This document shows, piece after piece, positions 1 through 7,777 of a stretch of 14,436 bases of DNA; position 1 is the stretch's first letter; every line of letters begins with the position of its first letter. The stretch comes from JASFBA01 sp034433695. GTDB lineage: Bacteria; Chloroflexota; Chloroflexia; DTKN01. Below the pieces are notes generated by a model. It saw only the letters and a program-made list of their open reading frames with translations, was not told the origin of the DNA and made no database searches. The position numbers and the translations under genes are program-made. The stretch spans positions 1 to 14,436 of the forward strand of contig DAOUAK010000063.1 in assembly GCA_034433695.1 (NCBI GenBank), given 5' to 3'.

Positions 1-338
1 CGCAGGGCATTTTCGGCGTTGCGGCGGATGGCCGGCCACTCGGCCTCGCGCTCGGGCAGGTGGCGCAGTTCCCAGCAACCGGCCAGAGCCTCCAGGTTAC
101 AACCGGTGAGGAGGTCCGCCCGTCCTTGCGGCACCGCCGGCCCGCGGATGATCGCTCCGTCCTGCTCGATGGGGAAAACATAGACCAGCCCGCAATGGCG
201 ACACTGCACGACCGGGCCCGGTGAGCGGCGGGGTCGGAAGAGCGGCCTGGGGGCATCTTCTCCGCAGAGGGGACAGCGGGGACGTTCTACCGTATCCGGG
301 GAGTGCAACTCGACCTCAAGATCTGCCCGTTCGACCAC
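1..338 (-). CDS. SAM-dependent methyltransferase with N-terminal zinc-binding motif (partial, runs off left edge)
   Basis: About 112 codons of the N-terminus are present; the rest lies beyond base 1. Residues 22-53 hold two cysteine pairs, CPLCG (C22, C25) and CRHCGLVYV (C46, C49). This is the small zinc-binding module that precedes many class I SAM methyltransferases of polysaccharide and sugar-modification clusters. The SAM-binding Rossmann domain is not in view, so methyl transfer is inferred from this module and the location. I chose the GTG at 338 because GGGAAGGA lies 3 bases upstream. It overlaps the end of the preceding glycosyltransferase by 52 bp. A TTG at 308 behind GAGG would give a shorter N-terminus (MHSPDTVERP) and a 22-bp overlap, and is nearly as plausible. 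A cysteine-rich start alone can also occur in other zinc-ribbon proteins, but the CGLVYV ending is typical of these methyltransferases. Confidence 0.72.
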   Translation of the reverse strand, partial: MVERADLEVELHSPDTVERPRCPLCGEDAPRPLFRPRRSPGPVVQCRHCGLVYVFPIEQDGAIIRGPAVPQGRADLLTGCNLEALAGCWELRHLPEREAEWPAIRRNAENAL

Positions 339-1207
339 AGTTCCTTCCCGGCCCGCGTGCGCAGCGGGGGCAGAAGCCAGACGAGCCCCCAGAAGAGCAG
401 TTTGGTTGCGCTGACGCCGGCAAAGAGGAGGCGCAGGAGAAACGTCCTCCAGCGGCCGTAGTGCTTCTGGAAAAAGAGCAATTTGCCCCGGTAGACCAGG
501 TGGCGGCGCCGCCAGGGAGTCAAACTCTTTCCCCCGAAGTGAATCGTCCGCAGGTCCGGCAGGTAGACGATTTTCCAGCCGGCCTGCTTCAGGCGGTACT
601 GCAGGTCGGTCTCGTCGGAGTAGATAAAGTACTCCTCGTCCACCAGCCCGACCTGCTCCAGGGCCTCCCGCCGAAAAGCCATGAAGGCGGTGCTCATCCA
701 GTCCACCTCGCGAACCTCATCGGCGGGTGGGTGCGAAGGGTAATACGGCCGGATGAGGATGCCCAATTTGGTCACGATGAGAAACTCTTGCCGGAGGGAA
801 GGAAAATCCACATAGCCCGATTGAAAGGAGCCGTCCGGGTTGAGCAGGTTGCCGCCCACTCCGGCGACGTCGGGGTGCTCCTCCAGGTAGGCCACGGCCC
901 GCTCCAGCATCCCCGGAAGGACCAGGGTGTCGTTGTTCAGCAGGAGCACATACTTTCCGTGGGCGTGCCGGATGCCCAGGTTGTTTCCGCCGGCGATGCC
1001 CCGGTTCTCCAGGCTACGGATGACGGTCACCTCCGGGTAATGTTCCTGGAGCCAGGCGGCATCGTTCTCGGGGGAGGCGTTATCTACCAGGATAATCTCA
1101 TCATCCAGGCCGGGCGCAGCCTGGCGGATCGAGTCCAGGCATTGGGCGGTATAGTCGCGCTGGTTGTAGTTGACAATGACGATCGAAAGCTCAATTGGAG
1201 GAACCAT
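287..1207 (-). CDS. Family 2 glycosyltransferase, WbbL (rhamnosyltransferase)-like
   Basis: This 306-residue GT-A fold enzyme probably adds one sugar, possibly rhamnose or a related deoxysugar, to a lipid-linked glycan at the inner face of the membrane. It starts with LSIVIVNYNQ (residues 7-16), the usual GT2 nucleotide-binding strand. Next come VDNAS (41-45) and ENRGIAGGNN (67-76). The metal-binding NND is at 91-93. The acceptor/catalytic segment around YSDETD (196-201) follows. Residues 255-281 are hydrophobic and may associate with the membrane. The length fits the WbbL group. The ATG at 1207 overlaps the end of the upstream ligase gene by 17 bp and has only a weak ribosome site, so translation is probably coupled. 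Family is certain; donor and acceptor cannot be read from sequence. Confidence 0.93.
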   Translation of the reverse strand: MVPPIELSIVIVNYNQRDYTAQCLDSIRQAAPGLDDEIILVDNASPENDAAWLQEHYPEVTVIRSLENRGIAGGNNLGIRHAHGKYVLLLNNDTLVLPGMLERAVAYLEEHPDVAGVGGNLLNPDGSFQSGYVDFPSLRQEFLIVTKLGILIRPYYPSHPPADEVREVDWMSTAFMAFRREALEQVGLVDEEYFIYSDETDLQYRLKQAGWKIVYLPDLRTIHFGGKSLTPWRRRHLVYRGKLLFFQKHYGRWRTFLLRLLFAGVSATKLLFWGLVWLLPPLRTRAGKELWSNGQILRSSCTPRIR

Positions 1208-2609
1208 AGCACTTCAGCAGAGACACCAACGAACCCAGCAAAAGCCAGGAGTAGACGCTGTGCTGGAAGCCTTTGATGGTGATGTTATAGACAAAGGGCA
1301 GAAGCCAGTCGGCAAAGGCGAAGGAGGAGATCAGGAGGGCGACGAATCCGGCCAGGACGCCACGAGCATAGGCCCCCAGAAAGCCTTCGGGTAGACGGCG
1401 ACGGGCCTGGTCGGCCAGGCGGAGCAGGGCGACCAGGGCCCACAGGAAGCAGGACAGGCCGACCAGCCCGGTCTGGGCGAAGATGTCCACATACATATTA
1501 TGGGAGGGCGGGGCATAGCCCCAGTGAATCCAGGCCCGCCAGTCGGTGCGTTCCAGCGAGTAGGAGGTGAAAGTAGGGTCGCGCCAGTAGTACATATAGT
1601 TCGCCGGCCCCAGGCCGAAGATCGGGTCGCGGGCCGTCATCCGCAGGACGTCCCACCAGATCGCCGGCCGCAGGAACGAGCCCCCCTGCTCCTCCGGCAG
1701 ATAGGTGGCCGGGAAGATGGCGTTCCAGTTCAGGGCGACAAGAAGGACGGCCAGCACCGTAAAGGCACCAAAGAGCAGGCGCGAGCGCAGCAGAAACAGG
1801 ACACCCAGGGCCAGCAGGGCCGGCACCCAGCCGCTCTTCCAGGCAAAAGGCTGCAGCCCAATCCAGGTCAACCATAACGGCAGGCTGAGCCAGCCGAGGA
1901 GGCGGGCCTGCCGGGAGAGGTCCCGATTGAAGAGGAGTTGCGCCCAGAGCAGGACAAAAGGCCACATCAGCATACTGCCGCTCACCCCCTGGGGCCGGCG
2001 GTAGCCGGGGAAGAGGTCCAGGACAAGGGCCACCAGCCCGATCGTGATGATGAGGCCGTTCCACCAGCGGATATGCTTTTCCTCCAGGTGATGGTTAGCG
2101 GCCAGGAAGAAGGCGGCGGTGGAGAGGATGAATATGGCCACCTGGCCGGCCTGGACGAAAAAGGCGTTCCCCGGCTGGGGCACGGTGGGCTTCCAGAGGG
2201 CATAGCCGGCCAGCCAGGAGACGAGCGCGGCCAGGTTGAAGAGGAGCAGGGGGCGGTTGGCGGCGCAGGGGACCAGATGCAGGTCGCGCTGAAGGGACAT
2301 CCGGAAAAGCCAGACGCCGGTATAGAGGGCCACCAGGAGTAGACTCAGATGGACCGGGCTCTGGGTACCGGTGGAAAGGGAGAACTCGACCACCGGTGAG
2401 ATGGCGACCAGCAGAGTGAGGGCGGCCGGCATACTGTGGAAAGCCAGGAGGGCCAGAAGGAGCGCTCCCAGGCCGGCGGCGATCCAGAAGGGAGCCAACG
2501 GCGGACGGTAGCCCACCCAAAAACATAGCCCCAGCACGCCGGCGACGACCAGGAGCCGAATCCAGCGGGCCGGGAATAGGCTCGGGAACGCGGGCAGGTG
2601 CAACTTCAT
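1191..2609 (-). CDS. O-antigen ligase / polymerase family membrane protein (Wzy/WaaL)
   Basis: This 472-residue integral membrane protein has about 12-14 hydrophobic segments, beginning near residues 17-34. A large extracytoplasmic loop lies between the segment ending near 296 and the one starting near 378. The loop carries the Wzy_C/O-antigen ligase hallmark: an arginine in FLRPAIWWD (312-320), then DPIFGLGPANY (328-338), then SHNMYVDIFAQTG (369-381). Members either polymerise lipid-linked repeat units or transfer finished glycan to an acceptor outside the cytoplasmic membrane. The sequence does not decide between the two. The frame stays open to 3233, but that upstream part is antisense-like noise inside another gene. 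The true start is the ATG at 2609, which overlaps the preceding stop as ATGA, with GGAGG about 10 bases upstream. The GT neighbours support a polysaccharide role. Confidence 0.92.
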   Translation of the reverse strand: MKLHLPAFPSLFPARWIRLLVVAGVLGLCFWVGYRPPLAPFWIAAGLGALLLALLAFHSMPAALTLLVAISPVVEFSLSTGTQSPVHLSLLLVALYTGVWLFRMSLQRDLHLVPCAANRPLLLFNLAALVSWLAGYALWKPTVPQPGNAFFVQAGQVAIFILSTAAFFLAANHHLEEKHIRWWNGLIITIGLVALVLDLFPGYRRPQGVSGSMLMWPFVLLWAQLLFNRDLSRQARLLGWLSLPLWLTWIGLQPFAWKSGWVPALLALGVLFLLRSRLLFGAFTVLAVLLVALNWNAIFPATYLPEEQGGSFLRPAIWWDVLRMTARDPIFGLGPANYMYYWRDPTFTSYSLERTDWRAWIHWGYAPPSHNMYVDIFAQTGLVGLSCFLWALVALLRLADQARRRLPEGFLGAYARGVLAGFVALLISSFAFADWLLPFVYNITIKGFQHSVYSWLLLGSLVSLLKCYGSSN

Positions 2610-3784
2610 CGGGCGGCTGCCTCCACGAGCGACAGGAACGCAGGCATGACCTTGGGCCAATCGTAGCGTTCTGCAACCAGAGCCCGTCCCTCCCGGGAAA
2701 GGTGTTCCCATAGAGGGCGGTCCCGGAGAAGCCGCAGGACGGCCTGGGCGAATTCCGGCGCACTTTCGGCCAGCAGAAGGTGCCGGCCGTGGATGACATC
2801 CAGCCCTTCGGCCCCTTTGGGGGTACTGACCACCGGCGTGCCCAGGGCCAGCGATTCCAGGATCTTGAAGCGCGTTCCTCCTCCCCGACGTAGAGGCACC
2901 ACGGTAACCCAACTTCCGGCCACCAGAGGGCGGATGTCCGGCACCCAGCCGGTCAGTCGTACCGGCCCGGGAAGGGGAAACGGCGGCCAGCGGATTCCCC
3001 GGTGCGATCCGGTGACCACCAGGGAAACCCCGGGTTCTTCCTCCAGGATCCGGGGGTAGATTTCTCGAAGGAAATAGACCAGGGCCTCGTAATTGGCCGA
3101 GTAGGTCAACGCGCCGGGGAAGACCAGTTGTCCCCAGCGTCGCTCGGCCGAGACCGAGGCGTACTCCTGGACATCCACGCAGTTCGGCACAATGGTGAGG
3201 GCCGGGTATTGGGGGGCAATCGCCCGCACCCATCGAAACTCGGCTTCGGAAACCACGGTACAGGCGCGAAAGTGCGGAAGGAGGCCGGCAATATAACGGC
3301 GAAGTTTAGCCCAGGTCAACCCGAGGCGCAGGCGGCGCAGCCCCCGGGAACACCGGTAGGCATCGTACAGAGACCCGATTTCCAACTCCTCCAGGATGGC
3401 CGGAAGGTGTCGGAATTCCCGCCAGTAGGAAGCCGTGGTCACTTCGGAGGCAATCACCAGGTCGTAGCCCTGAGCGATCTCTTCCCGGATGGCTTGTTGC
3501 ATGGCGGGGGAGAAAGTATCCACCAGCGATCTTGGCTTCGGGTTTAGAAAGCCCAGGAGGGCGCGCCAGCGATAGGGAGAAAAGGGTCGCCAGGGGATGG
3601 CTCGCACCCTCTGGCACCAGGTCTCCAGGACGGCCAGGCCTTCCTGCCGGTCGTCGGGGCCGTAGAAGGTAAGCAGGGTGACCGGGTAGCGGCCGGCCAG
3701 GGCCCGCAAGAGGTGAAAGATGCGCAGTTTGGAGCCGTTATCGGGCGGATAGGGAAACCAGCCGGAAAGGAACAGGATGCGCAT
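2606..3784 (-). CDS. Family 4 glycosyltransferase (GT-B fold)
   Basis: This 392-residue retaining glycosyltransferase has two Rossmann-like domains. The N-terminal acceptor domain begins MRILFLSGWFPYPPDNGSK, a layout shared with the GT4 subfamily seen in PEP-CTERM/exosortase-linked and other EPS clusters. VSEAE (178-182) and IVPNCVDV (198-205) mark the inter-domain region. The C-terminal donor domain carries LTGWVPDIRP (277-286) and RRGGGTRFKILE (299-310), followed by LGTPVVSTPKGAEGL (314-328), the family's nucleotide-sugar binding signature. The enzyme would add a sugar to a growing lipid-linked glycan in the cytoplasm. The ATG at 3784 directly follows the upstream TAG with no spacer, and the stop overlaps the ligase start, so the three genes are almost certainly co-translated. 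It is a paralogue of the genes at 3785-4984 and 5500-6732. Sugar specificity is unknown. Confidence 0.93.
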   Translation of the reverse strand: MRILFLSGWFPYPPDNGSKLRIFHLLRALAGRYPVTLLTFYGPDDRQEGLAVLETWCQRVRAIPWRPFSPYRWRALLGFLNPKPRSLVDTFSPAMQQAIREEIAQGYDLVIASEVTTASYWREFRHLPAILEELEIGSLYDAYRCSRGLRRLRLGLTWAKLRRYIAGLLPHFRACTVVSEAEFRWVRAIAPQYPALTIVPNCVDVQEYASVSAERRWGQLVFPGALTYSANYEALVYFLREIYPRILEEEPGVSLVVTGSHRGIRWPPFPLPGPVRLTGWVPDIRPLVAGSWVTVVPLRRGGGTRFKILESLALGTPVVSTPKGAEGLDVIHGRHLLLAESAPEFAQAVLRLLRDRPLWEHLSREGRALVAERYDWPKVMPAFLSLVEAAAR

Positions 3785-4984
3785 CTATCGTCGCCCCTCG
3801 ATGGCGGCCCGGTAGGCGTTTTCCTGTTCGGCGACGATTTGGGCCCAATCGAAGCGGGTTTCTGCCGTACGCCGCGCCTGAGTCCCCAGTTGACGACGCT
3901 GCTTCGGGTCGCGGAGCAGCCGCACACTTTCGCGGGCAAATTCTACGGGCGTTTGGGCCACCAGAAGGTCCCGGCCGGGATGGAGGCCAAGCCCCTCGCA
4001 TCCCAGGGGCGTGGAAACGATGGGCAGGCCCATGGCCATCGCTTCCAGAATCTTGAGCCGCGTCCCCCCTCCCAGACGTAAGGGGACGATGTAGACGGCA
4101 GCCTGGGCCATATAGGGGCGCACGTCCTCGACCGCCCCGGTGACTTCGATCCCCGGCTGTGTGCTCAACGCCTGCACCTGCGGGAGGGGATTTCGCCCCA
4201 CGATGGAAAGATGGGCCGAGGGTATCTCCCGCCGTACCAGCGGCCAGACCTCTTTGCAGAACCATTCCATGGCGTCCACATTGGGAAAATAATCCATCCT
4301 ACCGGTGTAAAGAAGGACCGGTTCGTCCGTTTGTCTCTCCGGTGGGCAAAAGGCCTGGGTATCCACCCCATTGGGGACAACAAAAACGGGTACCTGGGGC
4401 ACATGTTGTCGAAAGTAAGCGGCGTCGCGTTCCGAGACGCAGGCCAGGGCGGCGAAACGCCGGGAGATGGCCACCTCGTACCTCCGCCAGCGACGGTACT
4501 CCAGCGTATCGAGGAGACGGCGCAGGGAAGGAGGCTGGGCCTGCAACTGCCTTTGCTGGATTTCCGCCTCGACGTTGTGATGGGTCAGAACGGCCGGCAG
4601 GGGGGCAAGGTCCGGTGCATACTGGGCGAGGTAAATCTGGTCCACGTGCACCACATCGTAGCGGCGGCTCCGGGCCAGGAAGCGGAGCAAGCGGGCCATG
4701 GCGTGGGAACGGTACCGCGCCAGGGAGATAGGCCGGCGCTGAAAGAGACCGATTGCCTTACGCGGCAAGGTGCGCGGGGGAGGGAAGGGTGGAGGGACGG
4801 AAAACACGTCAGCACAAAGAGGGCGCAGTGCTTCCAGCCGCTGGGCATCGCGGGTTGGATCGGCGAAAGTCAGAAGGGTCGTCTCATGTTGCCGGCCGAC
4901 CTGCTTCAAGATGTTGTAGGTGCGGATACGGCCGCCATCGTTGAGGGGATAGGGAGGTTCCAAAGCAAGAAACAATACCCTCAT
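3785..4984 (-). CDS. Family 4 glycosyltransferase (GT-B fold)
   Basis: This 399-residue GT4 enzyme is a paralogue of both neighbouring GT4 genes. The N-terminus MRVLFLALEPPYPLNDGGR is the glycine-containing acceptor-domain start. HVDQIYLAQY (113-122) and THHNVEAE (134-141) resemble conserved acceptor-domain positions of this subfamily. VPNGVDTQAF (203-212), YTGRMDYFPNVDA (226-238) and SIVGRNP (260-266) lead into the donor domain, where LGGGTRLKILEAMAMG (304-319) and PIVSTPLGCEGL (321-332) are the nucleotide-sugar signature. The role is addition of one sugar to a lipid-linked precursor; donor and linkage are not readable. The ATG at 4984 lacks a visible Shine-Dalgarno sequence, which is odd for the first gene of the tight downstream block. 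The 73-bp gap upstream separates it from the epimerase remnant. Confidence 0.93.
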   Translation of the reverse strand: MRVLFLALEPPYPLNDGGRIRTYNILKQVGRQHETTLLTFADPTRDAQRLEALRPLCADVFSVPPPFPPPRTLPRKAIGLFQRRPISLARYRSHAMARLLRFLARSRRYDVVHVDQIYLAQYAPDLAPLPAVLTHHNVEAEIQQRQLQAQPPSLRRLLDTLEYRRWRRYEVAISRRFAALACVSERDAAYFRQHVPQVPVFVVPNGVDTQAFCPPERQTDEPVLLYTGRMDYFPNVDAMEWFCKEVWPLVRREIPSAHLSIVGRNPLPQVQALSTQPGIEVTGAVEDVRPYMAQAAVYIVPLRLGGGTRLKILEAMAMGLPIVSTPLGCEGLGLHPGRDLLVAQTPVEFARESVRLLRDPKQRRQLGTQARRTAETRFDWAQIVAEQENAYRAAIEGRR

Positions 4985-5057
4985 GGGTTAGCCAGTCGCA
5001 CGACTTGAACCCCTGCAACTCCGCCAATCATCGGCCATTCCGCCGGAGTCGTATCGC

Positions 5058-5333
5058 TCAATCGCACTTCGAGATATACCCCTGCATCCGTAGCCAGCGC
5101 TCCGTTTCCGCCATGGCACGCGCCAGCGGCCATTCGGAACGGTAGCCTAACCGTTGTTTGGCTTTGGCCACACTGACCTGGGCCTTGCAGCGATACAGGG
5201 CGACTTCCCAGAGACCTACCTTGTACAGTGGACCGGCGATCTTGCGTAGCGCACGCAGGCCCACCAGAATCCCTGGTCGTATACCGTGCCGTCGTGCCTC
5301 TCTTCCTCGCAAATGCTGGGTGCTCTTATCCAA
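5058..5333 (-). pseudogene. C-terminal remnant of an NAD-dependent epimerase/dehydratase (extended SDR)
   Basis: The frame gives at most about 91 residues from a TTG codon at 5333, with a TAA six codons upstream of it. The last 45 residues read as the C-terminal end of an extended short-chain dehydrogenase of the nucleotide-sugar epimerase type: LRALRKIAGPLYKVGLW (26-42), then KAKQRLGYRSEWPLARAM (57-74), and a closing ERWLRMQGYI (78-87). This matches the family's usual KA-R-ELGY-P-V end followed by TVEWLR-GYL. The NAD-binding GxxGxxG fold and the YxxxK catalytic site, roughly the first 230 residues or more, are absent, and I see no recognisable remainder in the upstream 166 bp. I infer deletion or recombination left a 3' stub that is probably non-functional. 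A real small protein is possible but unlikely, since no ribosome site precedes the TTG. Confidence 0.68.
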
Positions 5334-5499
5334 GAGGCTGGTCAGGCATTACAGCGACTGAGAGACCTTTCCGCTCCGGTTATATCCCTGCTATCAGGAG
5401 AAGGCGGCGGTTGGATTGCTTCCACGTGCCCTGGTCCATCACGGACACCATCCGGCAGCCGGAGGAGGCGATGATATACCCCGAGAACATGGCAACGCC
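5334..5499. other. Gene-free gap upstream of the epimerase remnant
   Basis: This 166-bp stretch separates the GT4 stop at 5500 from the SDR stub. No convincing gene is visible. A 36-codon minus-strand frame (5380-5490, starting MFSGYIIASSGC) has no ribosome site or family resemblance that I recognise. If the epimerase had simply been shortened by frameshift, its coding trace should continue here; it does not. The gap looks like scar DNA from a rearrangement. Confidence 0.4.
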
Positions 5500-6732
5500 C
5501 TATCCGGAGTTGGTGACCGGAAAGATAGAGGGAGAGAAAGCATATGCATAAGCCTCTTCTAGGCAAGGGGCGATAACCCGCCAATCGTACCGGCCGGCCA
5601 CTGTCTTCCGGCCCTGCTCGGCCAGATCTCGGCAGCGATCGGGATGGCGAAGCAGGTCTAACACCCGCGAGGCAAATGCCGAAGGGGTCTCGGCAATAAG
5701 CAAATCCCGCTCATTCAGCAGGTCCAATCCCTCGGCGCCTATCGGGGTCGACACAACCGGGCATTCGGCAGCCATCGCTTCCAGTATCTTGAGCCGCGTA
5801 CCGCCCCCAACACGGAGCGGCACGACGCATATGAAAGCGCTCCACAGGTAGGGACGTATGTCCTCCACGAACCCGACGTAGTGGATACCAGGCAGCTCGC
5901 CCAGGGTCACTACCTCCTGTGGAGCGTTAGGGCCGACAATGCTCAGGGTCACCTCGGGGAAATGAAGACGAATGAGAGGAAATATCTCCCGGCAGAAATA
6001 TGCCACAGCATCTGCATTGGGAGAATAGCCCAGATTCCCAAAAAAGAGTAGCCCCGCGCGTTGACCGGGATTTTCCTTTGGTGGCGCAAAGTGGGCGGTG
6101 TCAACCCCGTTCGGGACGATGAATACGGGAGTATCAGGGGCCATCGCCCGCAATTCGTCGGCATCGGCTTCTGATACGGCGATGCAGACCGTGGCGCGCC
6201 GGGCCCACAAACGCTCCCACCGCCGAATCTTCTGCATCTCGATCCATCCCGCCAGCCGTCGGGCCGGTGTGGCCGCCTGCCTGACCTGGCGTTCGGTTCT
6301 CCGACTTTCGATATTATATTCAACCAAGGCCCAGGGCCGACCGCCGGTTGCGTTCCCAAGCGGTGCGCTGAAAAGGTGCTCCAGATCAAGGATATCCGGG
6401 GGCGATTCTCTTAAAACATCGCGCAATCGCTTGCGCAACCCCTCCAGAGGGTAGGTGCGAGCATAGCATGGCCAGGGGTCAAACAAGAGTTGGCTCCAGG
6501 AGCGCATCCGGTTGCGCCAGCCTCCCAAAGGTGATGGAGGGGCGAACGGCACAGGAATTACTTCGATACCCAGGTCATGGAGTGGCCGGACTTCTCCCGT
6601 CTCGGCGGGTTGCACCAGGCTGAGGACCGTAACCTGGTGTCTTTGGCAGAGGTATCTCAGGAGGTAATACTGTCGAACCTGTCCCCCAGTACGTCGGCTG
6701 GGCAGTTGGGGCGTGACCCAAAGGATTCTCAT
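5500..6732 (-). CDS. Family 4 glycosyltransferase (GT-B fold)
   Basis: This 410-residue GT4 enzyme is the third member of the paralogous set. It begins MRILWVTPQLPSRRTGGQVR, and LDLEHLFSAPL (115-125) and VEYNIESRR (137-145) occupy the acceptor-domain positions matched by HVDQIYLAQY and THHNVEAE in the 3785-4984 protein. VPNGVDTAHF (206-215), FGNLGYSPNADA (231-242) and SIVGPNA (264-270) follow. The donor-binding block is VGGGTRLKILEAMAAE (308-323) then PVVSTPIGAEGL (325-336). It would transfer a sugar to a lipid-linked glycan in the cytoplasm. The ATG at 6732 has GGAAGG about 8 bases upstream, a good ribosome site, and a 52-bp spacer after the preceding GT2. The last 12 residues after the usual end are not conserved-looking and run up to the rearranged region, so the tail may have been altered. 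Confidence 0.93.
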   Translation of the reverse strand: MRILWVTPQLPSRRTGGQVRQYYLLRYLCQRHQVTVLSLVQPAETGEVRPLHDLGIEVIPVPFAPPSPLGGWRNRMRSWSQLLFDPWPCYARTYPLEGLRKRLRDVLRESPPDILDLEHLFSAPLGNATGGRPWALVEYNIESRRTERQVRQAATPARRLAGWIEMQKIRRWERLWARRATVCIAVSEADADELRAMAPDTPVFIVPNGVDTAHFAPPKENPGQRAGLLFFGNLGYSPNADAVAYFCREIFPLIRLHFPEVTLSIVGPNAPQEVVTLGELPGIHYVGFVEDIRPYLWSAFICVVPLRVGGGTRLKILEAMAAECPVVSTPIGAEGLDLLNERDLLIAETPSAFASRVLDLLRHPDRCRDLAEQGRKTVAGRYDWRVIAPCLEEAYAYAFSPSIFPVTNSG

Positions 6733-6784
6733 GATTGTGGCCTTCCACCCAAGAGAGACCTACAGGCTAAAAAATCTCCTGATT

Positions 6785-7720
6785 CTACTTTGCCGCGCCA
6801 CCCAACTTGCGGGTGACAACCCCTCTCATAAACGACCACCATTCGGGATTCCCCGGGTGAAGTAGGAAGGAAATGACAGCAAATCGCTGGGGATATCCTT
6901 GTCTAACAGAACGCGCCCCTGCCGCCCACCAGAGAAAGCGGTGGCCCCACTCAGCTCGAGAATACCGTTGAACCCAATCCGGGGTTTTGCTCAGAGGACT
7001 GAATACCAAGCGATATCCTAATGACAACCGTCGCTTCAGTGCCCGCAGCAGGGCAAGCCGGGCATTTGCCGTTTGCTCCTCTCGATATAGCTTCGTGGTC
7101 ATGTTGCTGTGCCAGCGGTAGCAGTATAGAGGCTCCGGAAGGATGGCTACGTCCCACTGTTCGCTTATACGCAGCCAGAGATCGTAATCCTGGGCGGTGC
7201 GCATATCTTCGGCATAGCCGCCACCGACTTCGGTCAGCGCCTGGCGCCGCATCATCACTGAACCATGCATGAAGCAACAGTATTGGAGAAGTCGCTCCTG
7301 GATTTGAGCATTGTTTATTGGCTGCTGCCAGATCTCCGATGTTTCTCCTGCCTCGTTTGTCCAGATTGCTGTAGTGCCCACCAATCCAGTTCGCGGTTCT
7401 ACTTCCAGATAGGCAACTTGCTGGGCCAGCCGCTGGGGCAGTGAAACATCGTCGGCGTCCTGTCGAGCAATATACTCACCGCGTGCCAGAGATAGCCCCC
7501 GGTTTAACGACCTAGCCAATCCCAGGTTCTTGTCATTATGTAGCCGAACAATACGCGGATCAGTGTACCTGTTCAATACCTCTGGGGTGGCGTCTTTGGA
7601 GGCATCGTCAATGATGATGAATTCCCAATCGGCAAAGGTCTGGGCCAGGATGCTTTCTATCGCTTCACTCAGATAGCGCGCACCGTTGTATACGGCCAGT
7701 AAAATGCTGACTTTGGGCAT
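6785..7720 (-). CDS. Family 2 glycosyltransferase
   Basis: This 311-residue GT2 enzyme has a GT-A domain starting PKVSILLAVYNGARYL, with IIDDASKDAT (residues 36-45), NLGLARSLNRG (66-76) and the metal-binding DADD (88-91) in RQDADDVSLP. A later TAQDYDLWLR motif supplies the usual acidic ED-type catalytic region. It probably uses a UDP- or dTDP-sugar to extend the lipid-linked glycan. I chose the ATG at 7720 because GGTGA lies 6 bases upstream and the protein then begins MPKVSI, normal for the family. An in-frame GTG at 7729 would add three residues. It is clearly paralogous to the first ~120 residues of the GT2 domain encoded at 11191-12432. Its DNA is visibly lower in GC than the left block. 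Specificity cannot be assigned. Confidence 0.92.
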   Translation of the reverse strand: MPKVSILLAVYNGARYLSEAIESILAQTFADWEFIIIDDASKDATPEVLNRYTDPRIVRLHNDKNLGLARSLNRGLSLARGEYIARQDADDVSLPQRLAQQVAYLEVEPRTGLVGTTAIWTNEAGETSEIWQQPINNAQIQERLLQYCCFMHGSVMMRRQALTEVGGGYAEDMRTAQDYDLWLRISEQWDVAILPEPLYCYRWHSNMTTKLYREEQTANARLALLRALKRRLSLGYRLVFSPLSKTPDWVQRYSRAEWGHRFLWWAAGARSVRQGYPQRFAVISFLLHPGNPEWWSFMRGVVTRKLGGAAK

Positions 7721-7777
7721 GCGCTTCACCGCCGTGCAAACTACTGCATACGCTTCCGCAGGCTTCTGATCACATCG

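Noticed and set aside
221..1276. Plus-strand frame of 351 codons over the WbbL-like gene
   Set aside because: It is the antisense shadow of a well-supported GT2 gene and its protein is low-complexity with no family features.
2610..3233. Upstream extension of the O-antigen ligase frame
   Set aside because: It lies inside the GT4 gene in another frame, is proline/glycine/arginine rich, has no membrane segments, and the ATGA junction gives a better start.
4985..5057. GGTTCAAGTC resembling a tRNA T-loop on the minus strand
   Set aside because: The flanking bases do not form a T-stem, and no acceptor or anticodon arm can be built around it.
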